From the NCBI RefSeq assembly GCF_001590905.1, contig NZ_BCTT01000006.1:310001-374000 (forward strand): DNA of 64,000 nucleotides, read 5' to 3'. The stretch is from Serratia grimesii NBRC 13537 (GTDB taxonomy: Bacteria; Pseudomonadota; Gammaproteobacteria; Enterobacterales; Enterobacteriaceae). Positions 1 through 12,352 of this stretch are shown here, piece by piece. The translations under genes were made by a program, and so were the position numbers. The notes below the pieces were generated by a model, which had not been told where the DNA came from, searched no databases, and saw nothing but the letters and a program-made list of their open reading frames with translations. Every line of letters begins with the position of its first letter. The stretch's first letter is position 1.

Positions 1-1
1 A

Positions 2-1330
2 AAAGATGCCGGCAGTATTATTTTTCAAGGCCAGGAAGTTGATTTCAAAAGCTCTAAAGAGGCGTTGGAACACGGCGTTTCAATGGTGCACCAAGAATTG
101 AACCTGGTTTTGCAGCGCACCGTGATGGACAACATGTGGCTGGGTCGTTACCCGACCAAGGGCATGTTTGTCGATCAGGACAAGATGCTGAAAGATACCC
201 AGGCAATATTTGACGAGCTGGATATTGATATCAACCCACGGGATAAAGTGGGTACGTTATCGGTATCACAGATGCAAATGATCGAAATTGCCAAGGCGTT
301 CTCCTACGACGCCAAGATCGTCATTATGGATGAGCCGACCTCATCGCTGACGGAAAAAGAGGTGAACCATCTGTTCACCATTATCCGTAAGCTGAAGGAG
401 CGTGGCTGCGGCATTGTTTATATCTCGCACAAGATGGAGGAAATTTTCCAACTGTGTGATGAAATCACCATTCTGCGCGATGGGCAGTGGATCGCGACCC
501 AGCCGCTGGAAGGGCTGGATATGGACAAAATCATTTCGATGATGGTGGGCCGTTCGCTCAGCCAGCGTTTCCCCGACAGGCAAAATACGCCGGGTGAAGT
601 GATCCTGGAGGTGAAAGGCCTGACCTCAATGCGCCAGCCTTCGATTCGCGATATTTCTTTCGATCTGCATCAGGGGGAGATCCTCGGCATTGCAGGGCTG
701 GTGGGGGCCAAACGTACCGACATCCTGGAAACCCTGTTCGGCATTCGTGAAAAAGTCGCGGGCACCATCAAGCTGCATGGCAAAGCCATCAATAACCACA
801 GCGCCAATGAAGCGATAAACCACGGTTTTGCATTGGTGACGGAAGAGCGCCGATCTACCGGGATTTACGCTTATCTGGATGTCGGTTTTAACTCGCTGAT
901 CTCCAACATCCGCAATTATAAAAATAAAATCGGCCTGCTGGATAATGCCCGAATGAAAAGCGATACCCAGTGGGTGATCGATGCCATGCGGGTCAAAACG
1001 CCAGGCCACCATACCAATATTGGTTCGTTGTCCGGCGGTAACCAGCAGAAGGTGATCATCGGCCGTTGGTTGCTGACTCAGCCTGAAATATTAATGCTGG
1101 ATGAGCCGACGCGCGGTATTGATGTGGGTGCCAAATTCGAAATTTATCAGTTGATGACCGAACTGGCGAAGAAGGGCAAGGGGATCATTATTGTCTCGTC
1201 TGAAATGCCGGAGCTTTTGGGAATTACCGACAGAATATTGGTGATGAGTAATGGTCAGGTTGCGGGCATCGTTAACACCAAACAGACCTCGCAAAATGAA
1301 ATTTTACGTCTCGCATCCCTGCACCTTTAA
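2..1330 (+). CDS. mglA: Galactose/methyl-galactoside ABC importer ATPase MglA (5' truncated)
   Basis: Cytoplasmic ATPase of the Mgl importer for galactose and methyl-galactosides. It energises the MglC permease and is fed by periplasmic MglB, which would lie upstream outside the window. The frame is open from base 2, so the gene is cut by the window edge. The visible 442 residues align with E. coli MglA from about residue 65 onward, and 64+442 equals the 506 residues of the E. coli protein. The Walker A of the first ATPase half is therefore off the edge, but its signature (LSVSQMQ) and Walker B ([10 protein letters not shown]) are visible. The second half carries LSGGNQQK and [11 protein letters not shown]. 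It lacks a clear second Walker A, which is normal for sugar ATPases of this RbsA/MglA type. mglC follows 11 bases downstream, so they share one transcript. Confidence 0.97.
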   Translation, partial: KDAGSIIFQGQEVDFKSSKEALEHGVSMVHQELNLVLQRTVMDNMWLGRYPTKGMFVDQDKMLKDTQAIFDELDIDINPRDKVGTLSVSQMQMIEIAKAFSYDAKIVIMDEPTSSLTEKEVNHLFTIIRKLKERGCGIVYISHKMEEIFQLCDEITILRDGQWIATQPLEGLDMDKIISMMVGRSLSQRFPDRQNTPGEVILEVKGLTSMRQPSIRDISFDLHQGEILGIAGLVGAKRTDILETLFGIREKVAGTIKLHGKAINNHSANEAINHGFALVTEERRSTGIYAYLDVGFNSLISNIRNYKNKIGLLDNARMKSDTQWVIDAMRVKTPGHHTNIGSLSGGNQQKVIIGRWLLTQPEILMLDEPTRGIDVGAKFEIYQLMTELAKKGKGIIIVSSEMPELLGITDRILVMSNGQVAGIVNTKQTSQNEILRLASLHL

Positions 1331-1341
1331 GGATCAGAATT

Positions 1342-2352
1342 ATGAACGCGCTGAATAAGAAAACTTTGTTCACCTATTTCAAGGAAGGTGGCATTTACGT
1401 GGTATTGCTGGTGCTGCTGGCAATTATTATTATCCAGGATCCGACATTCCTCAGTTTAATGAACCTGAGTAACATTCTGACGCAGTCCTCGGTGCGTATT
1501 ATTATTGCATTGGGCGTGGCCGGACTGATAGTTACCCAGGGGACGGACTTGTCCGCAGGACGTCAGGTGGGGTTGGCTGCGGTGATCGCGGCGACGTTGT
1601 TGCAGTCGATGGATAACGTCAATAAGGTGTTTCCGCACATGGAAACCTGGTCGATCCCACTGGTGATCCTGCTGGTGTGCGCCGTGGGCGCGGTAATTGG
1701 TCTGGTGAACGGTTTGATCATTGCCTATCTCAATGTGACGCCGTTTATTACCACGTTGGGTACCATGATCATCGTTTACGGCATTAACTCGCTGTATTAC
1801 GACTCTGTCGGTGCATCGCCAGTGGCGGGCTTTGATCCCAAGTTCTCGACCTTTGCGCAAGGGTTCCTGCGTTTCGGGGATTTTAAGCTGTCGTACATTA
1901 CCTTCTACGCCATCATTGCGATTATTTTTGTCTGGATCCTGTGGAACAAAACCCGCTTCGGTAAAAATATCTTCGCCATTGGTGGTAACCCAGAGGCGGC
2001 AAAGGTTTCCGGCGTGAATGTGCCACTGAACCTGATCATGATTTATGCGTTGTCTGGTGTGTTCTATGCGTTCGGCGGTTTACTGGAGGCGGGTCGTATC
2101 GGCAGTGCTACCAACAACCTCGGCTTTATGTATGAGCTGGATGCGATTGCTGCCTGCGTGGTGGGGGGCGTGTCCTTTGCCGGTGGGGTGGGGACTGTGC
2201 TGGGAGTGGTGACCGGGGTGATCATCTTCACCGTCATCAACTACGGTCTGACCTACATTGGCGTTAACCCTTACTGGCAGTACATCATCAAGGGCGGCAT
2301 CATTATCTTCGCGGTAGCGCTGGATTCACTGAAGTACGCCAAGAAAAAATAA
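1342..2352 (+). CDS. mglC: Galactose/methyl-galactoside ABC importer permease MglC
   Basis: Inner-membrane permease of the Mgl importer, forming the channel through which galactose delivered by MglB enters. It has 336 residues, the same as E. coli MglC, with a series of strongly hydrophobic segments throughout and the conserved stretches VTQGTDLSAG and NPEAAKVSGV typical of the RbsC/MglC family. Start ATG follows a GGATC-type ribosome site and lies 11 bases after the mglA stop, so translation is probably coupled. A strong terminator follows at once, marking it as the last gene of mglBAC. Nothing unusual was seen. Confidence 0.97.
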   Translation: MNALNKKTLFTYFKEGGIYVVLLVLLAIIIIQDPTFLSLMNLSNILTQSSVRIIIALGVAGLIVTQGTDLSAGRQVGLAAVIAATLLQSMDNVNKVFPHMETWSIPLVILLVCAVGAVIGLVNGLIIAYLNVTPFITTLGTMIIVYGINSLYYDSVGASPVAGFDPKFSTFAQGFLRFGDFKLSYITFYAIIAIIFVWILWNKTRFGKNIFAIGGNPEAAKVSGVNVPLNLIMIYALSGVFYAFGGLLEAGRIGSATNNLGFMYELDAIAACVVGGVSFAGGVGTVLGVVTGVIIFTVINYGLTYIGVNPYWQYIIKGGIIIFAVALDSLKYAKKK

Positions 2353-2369
2353 ACCTCCGTAGCAAGAAA

Positions 2370-2402
2370 AACGGCCAGCAAATGCTGGCCGTTTCTATTT
2401 TT
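2370..2402 (+). terminator. Rho-independent terminator of the mgl operon
   Basis: Ten-base stem (AACGGCCAGC with GCTGGCCGTT), four-base loop and a T-rich tail, 18 bases after the mglC stop. It may also serve the convergent sanA transcript, because the left side is A-rich. Confidence 0.88.
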
Positions 2403-2418
2403 AGTGTTGGGCTTCAGG

Positions 2419-3165
<747 letters not shown>

Positions 3166-3281
3166 TTACGCGCACAGGGGCCAAAAAAGATGGCTCAAGG
3201 CTACTTTACCTGACTGGCTGAAGCAAGCTTGTCCCTCTTTCAAGCACGCATTACGCGGCATTTTTAGGCAGTTTTGCCAAT

Positions 3282-3306
3282 AAAAAAGCCCGGCGAACCG
3301 GGCTTG
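3282..3306 (-). terminator. Rho-independent terminator of maeA
   Basis: Read on the minus strand: an eight-base stem AAGCCCGG/CCGGGCTT closed by a stable TTCG tetraloop and followed by six T. It starts 20 bases after the maeA stop. Confidence 0.92.
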
Positions 3307-3326
3307 ATAACCATCATCTGTTTCAA

Positions 3327-5036
<1,710 letters not shown>

Positions 5037-5214
5037 TCAACGTATCGGATAACTTTATGGGGGAGATCCTAAAAGATCGGGAAAATATGTACAGCAATTG
5101 TTATCGGATCATGAGGTAATTTGGCGTAATTATCGACGATCACGTCCTAATTTAACTAAAGAAAGTGTTTTAAGACGTGAATGCCATTGTAATCGGCTTG
5201 CGGGGCTGTTAACA

Positions 5215-5234
5215 GCGGTGCCAGGCAGCACCGC
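5215..5234 (-). terminator. Hairpin after cdd, weak terminator candidate
   Basis: Perfect seven-base stem GCGGTGC/GCACCGC with a six-base loop, 11 bases downstream of the cdd stop on the minus strand. The following sequence has no good T-run, so termination efficiency is uncertain. Confidence 0.4.
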
Positions 5235-5245
5235 CAAGAGCAGGA

Positions 5246-6130
5246 TTAGAAAGTGATGCGGCTGACGTTTTGGCAGCCGAGCGCGGCCAGTGTCGCACGC
5301 GTAGCATCCCACTGTGTGAGGATGGCACTTTCCGGTTCAGCCAGCACTGCACGGCTCACTTTTTGGCAATCGCGGCCGGAGACATTCATGAGGATCAATG
5401 CGGCTTGCAATGGAGGCAGGCTTGGGTTGAACGCGGCGTTTTCAGCATAGCGACCAGTGTAAATAGTACCGTCTTCGGCTTCGAGCGCGACACCACTGTG
5501 GGCATTGCTGTATGGCGCATGACTCTGATTGGCTGCGGCCAGCGCGGCTTTTTCCAGTTCGCTGGTTAGCGTCAGTTGGAAACCGTGATCAACCCGGTCC
5601 ATCAGCAGTGTGGCGATATCCAGATCTTTAGGGCCGAAGGCATCAGGCAAATAATCGCCAAGCGTTGCCGGTTCACGGCCGGGCAGGCGGATTTTCAGTG
5701 CGGCGCCGCTGTTGAGTTCATTCATAAATTGGCGGCAGTGACCACATGGTGTGTAGTTAACCGTGATAGAGACCAAGGCTGGTTCGCCGCGTAGCCAGGC
5801 ATGGGTCACGGCACACTGCTCTGCATGAATGGTCTGTTGCATCGGCGCGCCACTGAACTCCATATTGGCACCAAAATACAGGTTGCCGCTCTGCCCACGG
5901 GCAATGGCGCCGACATAGAACCTGGAGATTGGAGCTAACGAGCAGGCCGCCGCCAGGGGCAACAGAGCGAATGCCAGAGCATCATCATCCAGCCCGCAGC
6001 GCTGCTTAATCGCATCCACCTGTTCTGCCTTAAACATGGCCGGAAAATCAGGCGCATCAATATAAGGTAATAGGGCGGATTGCAATGTGGCGGGCAGTTC
6101 ACCGAAAGCGGTTTGAAAACGCGGGTGCAT
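5246..6130 (-). CDS. cdd: Cytidine deaminase Cdd
   Basis: Deaminates cytidine and deoxycytidine to uridine and deoxyuridine for pyrimidine salvage. It has 294 residues, the E. coli length. The zinc/catalytic residues are visible as HAEQCAV (His102, Glu104 in E. coli numbering) and PCGHC (Cys129 and Cys132). The C-terminal degenerate deaminase domain typical of the long enterobacterial enzyme is present. A palindromic CRP-type site lies about 110 bases upstream, in the gap after yohK, so the gene probably has its own promoter besides any read-through from yohJK. In E. coli cdd is controlled by CRP and CytR. Udk elsewhere in the window acts in the same salvage route. Confidence 0.97.
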   Translation of the reverse strand: MHPRFQTAFGELPATLQSALLPYIDAPDFPAMFKAEQVDAIKQRCGLDDDALAFALLPLAAACSLAPISRFYVGAIARGQSGNLYFGANMEFSGAPMQQTIHAEQCAVTHAWLRGEPALVSITVNYTPCGHCRQFMNELNSGAALKIRLPGREPATLGDYLPDAFGPKDLDIATLLMDRVDHGFQLTLTSELEKAALAAANQSHAPYSNAHSGVALEAEDGTIYTGRYAENAAFNPSLPPLQAALILMNVSGRDCQKVSRAVLAEPESAILTQWDATRATLAALGCQNVSRITF

Positions 6131-6237
6131 AGAAACTCTCTCTACAGGTTAACGGGATAACATTCTAGGCAGCTCGGCGTGAATAAAGTGTGATGTAAAT
6201 CTCTTTCTTGATGAAATCAATGCAATGAAATTCATAA

Positions 6238-6255
6238 TTGCGAGACTAATCGCAA
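6238..6255 (-). promoter_or_regulatory. CRP-type operator upstream of cdd
   Basis: Perfect inverted repeat TTGCGA-N6-TCGCAA. This has the geometry of a CRP site (TGTGA-N6-TCACA) but with G/C at the inner positions. Such TGCGA-N6-TCGCA sites are the CRP-S class, needing Sxy as well as CRP in Haemophilus and E. coli. It is centred about 116 bases upstream of the cdd start and just past the yohK stop. Confidence 0.5.
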
Positions 6256-6267
6256 GTTTTAAGCCTT

Positions 6268-6963
6268 TCAACCGAACAGATGCAGTAACACCGGGAATAG
6301 AAAGGGTGCCAATAGCGAGGTAATGATCCCGCAGATCACTAACGCGAGTGAACCGAATGCACCTTCCTGATAGTCCATTTCCGCACAGCGTGCCGTGCCC
6401 AGTGCATGTGATGCGGTCCCCATTGCCAGCCCGCGTGCCGAACGGGTTGTGATTCCCAATATTTTGAACAAGGTATGTCCAAATACGGCACCAAGAATGC
6501 CGACGAAGATAACGCAGACTGCGCTGATCGCCGGGATGCCGCCGAGTGATTCTGCGACTGCCATGGCGATGGGCGTCGTAACCGATTTCGGCATGATGGA
6601 TGCTGCAATCTCCGGCGTAGCCCCCATCCATAATGCGATAGCACCACCGCTTATCATGGCTGTCATGCTGCCGATAAAACAGACGGCGATAATGGACTTC
6701 CAGCGAGCGCGGATCTGGTGCAGTTGTTCATACAGCGGGTATGCCAGTGCCACTACCGCCGGTTGTAACAAGTCATTGAGGGTTTTGCTGCCCTGAAAAT
6801 AACGTTCATAAGGAATGCCCGTCAGCAATAGCAGGGGAATGATCACTGCCATTGACACCAGAAGTGGGTTGAGCAGTGGCATATTCAGCCACTGGGCCAG
6901 CTTGCGTGCTGCAAAGTAGACCGCCAGCGTCAGCGGCAATGACCACCAGATTTCATGGATCAT
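6268..6963 (-). CDS. yohK: LrgB-family membrane protein YohK
   Basis: Inner-membrane protein of the LrgB/CidB family, the partner of LrgA-type YohJ. The family has been proposed to act as holin/antiholin-like or organic-acid (pyruvate) transport systems; the role in enterobacteria is not settled. It has 231 residues, as in E. coli YohK, with about seven hydrophobic segments and the family stretch [19 protein letters not shown], followed by [12 protein letters not shown]. Its start overlaps the yohJ stop by four bases (ATGA), so the pair is translationally coupled. Confidence 0.94.
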   Translation of the reverse strand: MIHEIWWSLPLTLAVYFAARKLAQWLNMPLLNPLLVSMAVIIPLLLLTGIPYERYFQGSKTLNDLLQPAVVALAYPLYEQLHQIRARWKSIIAVCFIGSMTAMISGGAIALWMGATPEIAASIMPKSVTTPIAMAVAESLGGIPAISAVCVIFVGILGAVFGHTLFKILGITTRSARGLAMGTASHALGTARCAEMDYQEGAFGSLALVICGIITSLLAPFLFPVLLHLFG

Positions 6964-7367
6964 TTTTCGCTCTCCACCGCATCAGATTTACCGACGATGC
7001 GGCGCTCTCGATGGAAGTAATGTGAGGTATAGCCGACGACGACCAGCACCATCAGAGTACTAACGACGCATGAGATCACAAGGGGGCCGAGGTGTTCGAT
7101 AATCTGGTCATAGTATTTCATCACGCCAACACCGATGGGCACGAACAAAAGCACCATATAGCGGATCAACAGATGGCAACCAGGCTTGACCCACTTGGCC
7201 GGCATAATTTGTGTGGAAAGTAGAGCGAACAGCAGCAGCATACCGATAATGCTGCCGGGAATGGCGATCGGCAACAACGCCGCGACCGCATTGCCGATAA
7301 ACAAACAAAGGTAGATAAGGGCGATTGCCCTTAAGTATTTCCAGCACAGAGTGAGTAGCTTGGTCAT
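6960..7367 (-). CDS. yohJ: LrgA-family membrane protein YohJ
   Basis: Small inner-membrane protein of the LrgA/CidA (holin-like) family and first gene of the yohJ-yohK pair. It has 135 residues (E. coli about 132) with four hydrophobic segments and the family motif PIPG-like stretch [13 protein letters not shown]. Start ATG is preceded by AGGA at good spacing. A near-consensus CRP site lies about 50 bases upstream of the start, suggesting catabolite control. Confidence 0.93.
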   Translation of the reverse strand: MTKLLTLCWKYLRAIALIYLCLFIGNAVAALLPIAIPGSIIGMLLLFALLSTQIMPAKWVKPGCHLLIRYMVLLFVPIGVGVMKYYDQIIEHLGPLVISCVVSTLMVLVVVGYTSHYFHRERRIVGKSDAVESEK

Positions 7368-7410
7368 AACTTAATCCTGTTTAACCGATGCATTCATCAT
7401 ACAATTAAAC

Positions 7411-7426
7411 TGTGACCTTAGCCACA
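7411..7426 (-). promoter_or_regulatory. CRP-binding site upstream of yohJ
   Basis: TGTGA-CCTTAG-CCACA matches the CRP consensus TGTGA-N6-TCACA at nine of ten core positions, with A-rich flanks. It is centred about 51 bases upstream of the yohJ ATG. A TATGAT hexamer on the minus strand (7396-7401) could be the -10, which would put the CRP site near -30. Whether CRP activates or represses here cannot be told from sequence. Confidence 0.6.
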
Positions 7427-7504
7427 AATCACACCATGAATTCGCTCTATGGCTACTATGCCGATTGAGTAGGTTGACAGCCTTACGCTAAGCCGCATGT
7501 ATGC

Positions 7505-8731
7505 TCATTCCGCACTGAGCGCGTTAGGGGTGTCCAACTGCTGTTTCTGCGCCAAGCGGTGCCCGAGGAAAAAGAATAACAGGCTAAATAACGCGGCGGC
7601 AATCAACATCAGAAACATCATGTGTGGTGCGGCGTAGCTGAGAATAAAACCGCAGAGCACCGGGTTAATAGCACCGCCCAGCGCGCTGAGGTTTTGCACG
7701 CCGTAGTAACTGCCTTTTAGATGTTGCGGCGCGATAAAATCGATAAACATGTATTCCACTGGGATCACAATAATCTCGCCCAGGGTAAATATGGCCATCG
7801 CCGCGATCCACAACCAAAGCGATTGCCCGGCCAGGCTAAAACCGATCAACCCGAGAATGAAAAACAGCGTGCCCAACACCAGCCAGCGCAGCATGTTTTC
7901 CTGACGCATACCTCGACTTAGCAGGTACTGCAGGGCGATGACGATACAGGCGTTAACGATCATCACGGCGCCAATGACCTGGTAGGCGAACTCTGCGTTG
8001 GAAACCAGGATCAGGTATTGCGACAAATAGCCGGTGAACTGGCCGAAAACGACCGCCCCGAGGGTGCTGCCGAGGGTAAAGTAAATCAGCCGACGATCGT
8101 TGCGCAGGATTTTCAGCGTCTGGCGGAAATTAGGCGATGCGGCCGGTATCACACCGCTTGCTGGTGGTGGTGCAGCGTGTTGTCGGCGCAGACTAAAACT
8201 CAACGTTGCCACAGTGAACAACGCCAACCCGCCGGAAAGGTAGAAGGGCAATAACGGGTTCAGCCCTGCGACCATCACTCCCAGTGATGATCCGACCGCC
8301 CAACCAACGTTCACCAGTGTGTAATTAATTGAAAAGGCTTTGATACGTTGTGCCACCGGCAGCCAGTCGGCAAAACAGGCCTTGATGGTAATGCCCAGTA
8401 CTGAATAGGCGGTATGTAGGATAGCCAAGACTACAATGATGCCGCCCGGATGTGGGATCCAAGGGATAGCAAAAAAGCTCAAAGAAAACAGTAGAATGGA
8501 GGTCAGGATAAGTGTGTTTTTGTTGAATTTATCTACCAGGTAACCGCCGTACAAACTGGCGAAAATACCGATTGCCAGACTGATGCCCAGAATAATCCCG
8601 ACACTTTTCGGCAGCAGGTGGAAATGCCCGGTGAGATAAATGGTAATGAACGGCAGAGTGACACCGCGGCCGATGGTTAATACCAGCGAACTCGCCAGCA
8701 GTGCGTTGATCAGTGGTGGGAATCCCTTCAT
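7505..8731 (-). CDS. MFS transporter, YdeE-like
   Basis: Major facilitator superfamily protein of 408 residues with about 12 membrane segments. It resembles E. coli YdeE (dipeptide/drug exporter type) in several blocks, for example NALLASSLVLTIGRGVTLPF near the N terminus, IKAFSINYTLVNVGWAVG, and IIVIPVEYMFIDFIAP. Substrate is unknown. The frame is open 22 codons further upstream, but the ATG at 8729-8731 is preferred because it has AGG seven bases upstream and begins the family-conserved sequence. It stands alone, with no regulator gene beside it. Confidence 0.8.
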   Translation of the reverse strand: MKGFPPLINALLASSLVLTIGRGVTLPFITIYLTGHFHLLPKSVGIILGISLAIGIFASLYGGYLVDKFNKNTLILTSILLFSLSFFAIPWIPHPGGIIVVLAILHTAYSVLGITIKACFADWLPVAQRIKAFSINYTLVNVGWAVGSSLGVMVAGLNPLLPFYLSGGLALFTVATLSFSLRRQHAAPPPASGVIPAASPNFRQTLKILRNDRRLIYFTLGSTLGAVVFGQFTGYLSQYLILVSNAEFAYQVIGAVMIVNACIVIALQYLLSRGMRQENMLRWLVLGTLFFILGLIGFSLAGQSLWLWIAAMAIFTLGEIIVIPVEYMFIDFIAPQHLKGSYYGVQNLSALGGAINPVLCGFILSYAAPHMMFLMLIAAALFSLLFFFLGHRLAQKQQLDTPNALSAE

Positions 8732-8824
8732 GTCAGACCTGTTTATGCATACAGTTATTAACCTTATAGGGATAACATAGCTTATTTTAACCAACATGGC
8801 AGGGGAGAAATGGGGAGTTGTGTG

Positions 8825-8850
8825 AAAAAAGAGGCTACCGGGATAGCCTC
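8825..8850 (-). terminator. Rho-independent terminator of the sugar-binding protein gene
   Basis: Minus-strand stem GAGGCTA/TAGCCTC, six-base loop and a run of six T, 14 bases after the stop of the upstream gene. Confidence 0.9.
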
Positions 8851-8863
8851 GGGCGGAAAGTGA

Positions 8864-9934
8864 TTATTTGCCAGTTTTGGCCTGCAACGTGGCGAACCAT
8901 GGCTGAATGAAAGCATCGCTACTGCCCCAGCCCGGAATGATTTTGGCCAGACTGGCGACGTTGACAGGACCAGGCTGGCTGACCAGTAACGCCTGTGGGA
9001 TAGAGGCGGCTTTAAATTCGTAGGTTGCCGGCGTCGGTTCCCCGGCAATTTTGTTCGCCACCAAACGCAAGTTGACCGCACCTATCAGCTTGGTATCCAC
9101 CGCTACGCTGACTTTCCATGGGCTGTTGGCTTCGCGCATCAGTTGCAGATCCTGATTGGATATGTCGATGCTGTAGAGTTTGATTTCGGTACGGCCATTT
9201 TCTTTTAGTGCTTTATAAGCTCCCTGACTGAAAGCATCCCAGGTGCCCCAGATAGCATCAATCTTGCCTTTCGGGTATTTGGCCAGCACAGCACCGACTT
9301 TATTGGCGGTATCCCCTTGTACGTCGGATGAGACTGCACCAATCGATTCCAGCTCATGAATGCCCGGGTTTTGTTTCAGTAACTGTTGATAGGCTGCTTG
9401 CCGGCGTTCCATTGGTGGAAAGCCCGCTACCCAGAGCTTAATAATATTGGCTTTGCCGTTGAAGTCCTTGACCAGCTGTCCGAAGGATTCATTCGCCAAC
9501 GAGGCGTCATCCTGCTGTGAAACCGTGACGCCGGGAATACTGCCGCTGATATCGGTATCAAAGGCGGATACGGCAATGCCTGCTGCGGTAATGCGTTTGA
9601 CCAGCTCGGTAGAATAAGGCGCACGTCCTTGCGAGAGGATAATACCGTCATATTTCTGGCTGATGGCTTGGTTCACGAAATCTTGAAAGCGTGCGTCATC
9701 ACCATTGCTGAGAAAGGTGTCGACCTTAAAGCCTAGCTTGCGTCCTTCCTGAAGAGTACCTGCTAGAAACTGGGTAGTGTTGTCGTCAGAACCCAAATTG
9801 CGGATTACCGCAATACGGATTGGTCCCTGATGTTGCGCGATGGTGGCGGGCACTGGCGCAGGTGTTTCTGCTGCGAACAGTGGCAAAACGGTCAGCAGGC
9901 CAATGGCCAGCAGCGGGGTCTTTATGGTTTTCAT
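8864..9934 (-). CDS. Periplasmic sugar-binding protein, RbsB-like, orphan
   Basis: Secreted binding protein of the type I periplasmic binding fold (RbsB/YtfQ-like, Peripla_BP_4). It has 356 residues. A signal peptide is visible (MKTIKTPLLAIGLLTVLPLFAAE, cleavage near residues 20-21). Family-like stretches follow: IRIAVIRNLGSDDNTTQFLAGTL, DGIILSQGR, AFDTDISG and DAIWGTWDAFSQGAYKAL. The ligand is probably a sugar, but I cannot name it. The ATG at 9932-9934 has GGAG ten bases upstream and begins the signal peptide, so it is preferred to the start 15 codons upstream. No ABC permease or ATPase gene lies next to it, so it must work with components elsewhere or act as a sensor. Confidence 0.82.
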   Translation of the reverse strand: MKTIKTPLLAIGLLTVLPLFAAETPAPVPATIAQHQGPIRIAVIRNLGSDDNTTQFLAGTLQEGRKLGFKVDTFLSNGDDARFQDFVNQAISQKYDGIILSQGRAPYSTELVKRITAAGIAVSAFDTDISGSIPGVTVSQQDDASLANESFGQLVKDFNGKANIIKLWVAGFPPMERRQAAYQQLLKQNPGIHELESIGAVSSDVQGDTANKVGAVLAKYPKGKIDAIWGTWDAFSQGAYKALKENGRTEIKLYSIDISNQDLQLMREANSPWKVSVAVDTKLIGAVNLRLVANKIAGEPTPATYEFKAASIPQALLVSQPGPVNVASLAKIIPGWGSSDAFIQPWFATLQAKTGK

Positions 9935-10116
9935 TATTATTGGCTCCGAAAGCAGATGAGGACTATCCCGGTAAGACAATATTTATAGCAGTCTTTCCTT
10001 CTGGACGTCTACTTGTAATATCGGAACCTCGTAACGGACCCAAGCTTCACGGGGGATGAGCTGGGTATTGCCCTTTGCTGAGTAGGCCAGTGAATCGATA
10101 GCATTAGAGATTGAAA

Positions 10117-10145
10117 ATAAAAAGGGCCGAGCAAGCTCGACCCTT
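10117..10145 (-). terminator. Rho-independent terminator of metG
   Basis: Minus-strand stem AGGGTCGAGC/GCTCGGCCCT (one T-G wobble), two-base loop and a T-run, about 20 bases after the metG stop. Confidence 0.9.
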
Positions 10146-10164
10146 GTGGCAGTGGAAGCGGGTG

Positions 10165-12192
10165 TTATTTCACCTGCATCCCTGGTTGTGCGCCGCTGTC
10201 TGGGCTAAGCAGGAAGATCTCTTTGCCACCTGGGCCGGCAGCCATCACCATGCCTTCGGAAATGCCGAAGCGCATTTTACGAGGTGCAAGGTTGGCAACC
10301 ATAATGGTTAGTCGGCCTTCAAGCGCTTTCGGATCTGGATAAGCGGAGCGAATGCCAGAGAAGATCTGACGCATTTCACCGCCCAGATCTAACTGCAGCT
10401 TAAGCAGCTTATCCGAACCTTCAACAAAATCGGCGCTTTTGATCAGTGCGATCCGCATGTCAACTTTGGCGAAATCGTCAAAGGTGATCGTGTCCTGAAT
10501 GGGATCGTCAGCCAGCGGGCCGGTGACAACTTTAGCCGCTGTCATGTCTTCTTTCGACGCGCTTACCATTTCATTCACCTTGTCCAGATCGATACGGTTG
10601 AACAGCGCTTTGAATGGATTGACCTGATGGCTCAGCAACGGCTGCTGAATGCTATCCCAGCTAAGCTCGCAGTTGAGGAAAGCTTCGGTACGTTCGGTCA
10701 GTGACGGCAGCACCGGCTTCAAGTAGGTCATCAATACGCGGAACAGGTTGATGCCCATTGAACAGATGGCTTGTAAATCGGCATCGCGGCCTTCTTGTTT
10801 CGCCACGACCCACGGCGCCTGCTCATCCACATAACGGTTAGCCAGGTCGGCCAATGCCATGATTTCGCGGATTGCCCGGCCAGACTCACGGCTGGCATAG
10901 GCGTCGGCGATACTTTGTGCCGCGTCAACGAAGGTCTGGTACAGCGCAGGGGCCGCCAGTTTGTCGGCCAGTTGGCCACCAAAGCGTTTGCTGATAAAAC
11001 CAGCGTTGCGAGAGGCCAGGTTCACCACTTTGTTCACGATGTCGGCGTTCACGCGCTGCACGAAATCTTCCAGATTCAGGTCGATATCGTCAATGCGTGA
11101 AGACAGCTTAGCGGCGTAGTAGTAACGCAGGCAATCGGCATCCAGGTGTTGCAGATAGGTGCCGGCCTTGATAAAGGTGCCGCGAGACTTGGACATCTTG
11201 GCGCCGTTCACCGTCACATAACCGTGTACGAACAGGTTAGTCGGTTTGCGGAAGTTACTGCCTTCCAGCATTGCCGGCCAGAACAGGCTGTGGAAATAAA
11301 CGATGTCCTTGCCAATAAAGTGATACAGCTCGGTGGTGGAGTCTTTGCGCCAGAACTCGTCAAAGTCCAGGTCACCACGCTTGTCACACAGGTTTTTGAA
11401 TGAGCCCATGTAGCCGATTGGCGCATCCAGCCAGACGTAGAAGTATTTGCCTGGGGCATCCGGGATTTCAAAGCCGAAATACGGCGCATCACGGGAGATA
11501 TCCCACTGTTGCAGACCGGACTCAAACCACTCCTGCATCTTGTTCGCGACTTGCTCTTGCAGCGCGCCGGAACGGGTCCACGCTTGCAGCATGGCGCTGA
11601 ACTCAGGCAGATCAAAGAAGAAGTGCTCGGAATCGCGCAGTACCGGCGTAGAGCCAGATACCACGGATTTCGGATCGATCAGTTCGGTCGGGCTATAGGT
11701 TGCACCGCAAACTTCGCAGTTATCACCGTATTGATCTGGTGATTTGCATTTTGGGCAGGTGCCTTTTACGAAGCGGTCAGGCAGGAACATGCCTTTCTCC
11801 GGATCGTACAGCTGAGAAATTGTCCGGTTTTTGATAAAGCCGTTTTCTTTCAGGCGACCATAAATCAGGCTCGACAGCTCACGGTTCTCATCGCTATGGG
11901 TTGAATGATAGTTATCATAGCTGATGCCAAAACCGGCGAAATCCTGTTGGTGCTCTTGGCTCATCTCCGCAATCATTTCTTCTGGCTGAATGCCCAACTG
12001 CTGCGCTTTCAGCATGATCGGCGTGCCGTGCGCGTCGTCCGCACAGATGAAATGAACCTCGTTGCCGCGCATTCGTTGGTAACGAACCCAGATATCTGCC
12101 TGGATGTGCTCGAGCATGTGGCCGAGATGGATGGAACCATTTGCGTACGGTAGCGCGCACGTCACCAATAATTTTTTCGCGACTTGAGCCAT
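10165..12192 (-). CDS. metG: Methionyl-tRNA synthetase MetG
   Basis: Charges tRNA-Met with methionine in the cytoplasm. It has 675 residues (E. coli 677). Class I signatures are HLGH at residues 22-25 and KMSKS near residue 335. The zinc-binding knuckle [18 protein letters not shown] lies near residues 146-163, and the C-terminal Trbp111-like tRNA-binding domain (about 573-675) begins around [19 protein letters not shown]. It is divergent from mrp, as in E. coli, with about 160 bases between the starts that must hold both promoters. Confidence 0.98.
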   Translation of the reverse strand: MAQVAKKLLVTCALPYANGSIHLGHMLEHIQADIWVRYQRMRGNEVHFICADDAHGTPIMLKAQQLGIQPEEMIAEMSQEHQQDFAGFGISYDNYHSTHSDENRELSSLIYGRLKENGFIKNRTISQLYDPEKGMFLPDRFVKGTCPKCKSPDQYGDNCEVCGATYSPTELIDPKSVVSGSTPVLRDSEHFFFDLPEFSAMLQAWTRSGALQEQVANKMQEWFESGLQQWDISRDAPYFGFEIPDAPGKYFYVWLDAPIGYMGSFKNLCDKRGDLDFDEFWRKDSTTELYHFIGKDIVYFHSLFWPAMLEGSNFRKPTNLFVHGYVTVNGAKMSKSRGTFIKAGTYLQHLDADCLRYYYAAKLSSRIDDIDLNLEDFVQRVNADIVNKVVNLASRNAGFISKRFGGQLADKLAAPALYQTFVDAAQSIADAYASRESGRAIREIMALADLANRYVDEQAPWVVAKQEGRDADLQAICSMGINLFRVLMTYLKPVLPSLTERTEAFLNCELSWDSIQQPLLSHQVNPFKALFNRIDLDKVNEMVSASKEDMTAAKVVTGPLADDPIQDTITFDDFAKVDMRIALIKSADFVEGSDKLLKLQLDLGGEMRQIFSGIRSAYPDPKALEGRLTIMVANLAPRKMRFGISEGMVMAAGPGGKEIFLLSPDSGAQPGMQVK

Positions 12193-12352
12193 AGTGAGAA
12201 CTTGGTTTCTGTAATGAATAAAAAGGGTCTTCGATGTTACCCGATCGTGCTCGCCACGGCTAGGGCGGTTTCTTTATGCAGACATGCGTCGGCGGGCGCG
12301 CAGTTCTGATATGCTAAGCAGGAAGCTATCCATTCAAAATCAAGGAGCCGGG

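Noticed and set aside
6189-6204. TGTGA half-site near cdd
   Set aside because: The second half (TCTCT) does not match the CRP consensus; only the palindrome at 6238-6255 is kept.
10007-10014. MetJ-box-like octamer GGACGTCT upstream of the orphan binding protein
   Set aside because: MetJ needs tandem octamers, and the neighbouring eight bases on either side match the consensus at only three or four positions.
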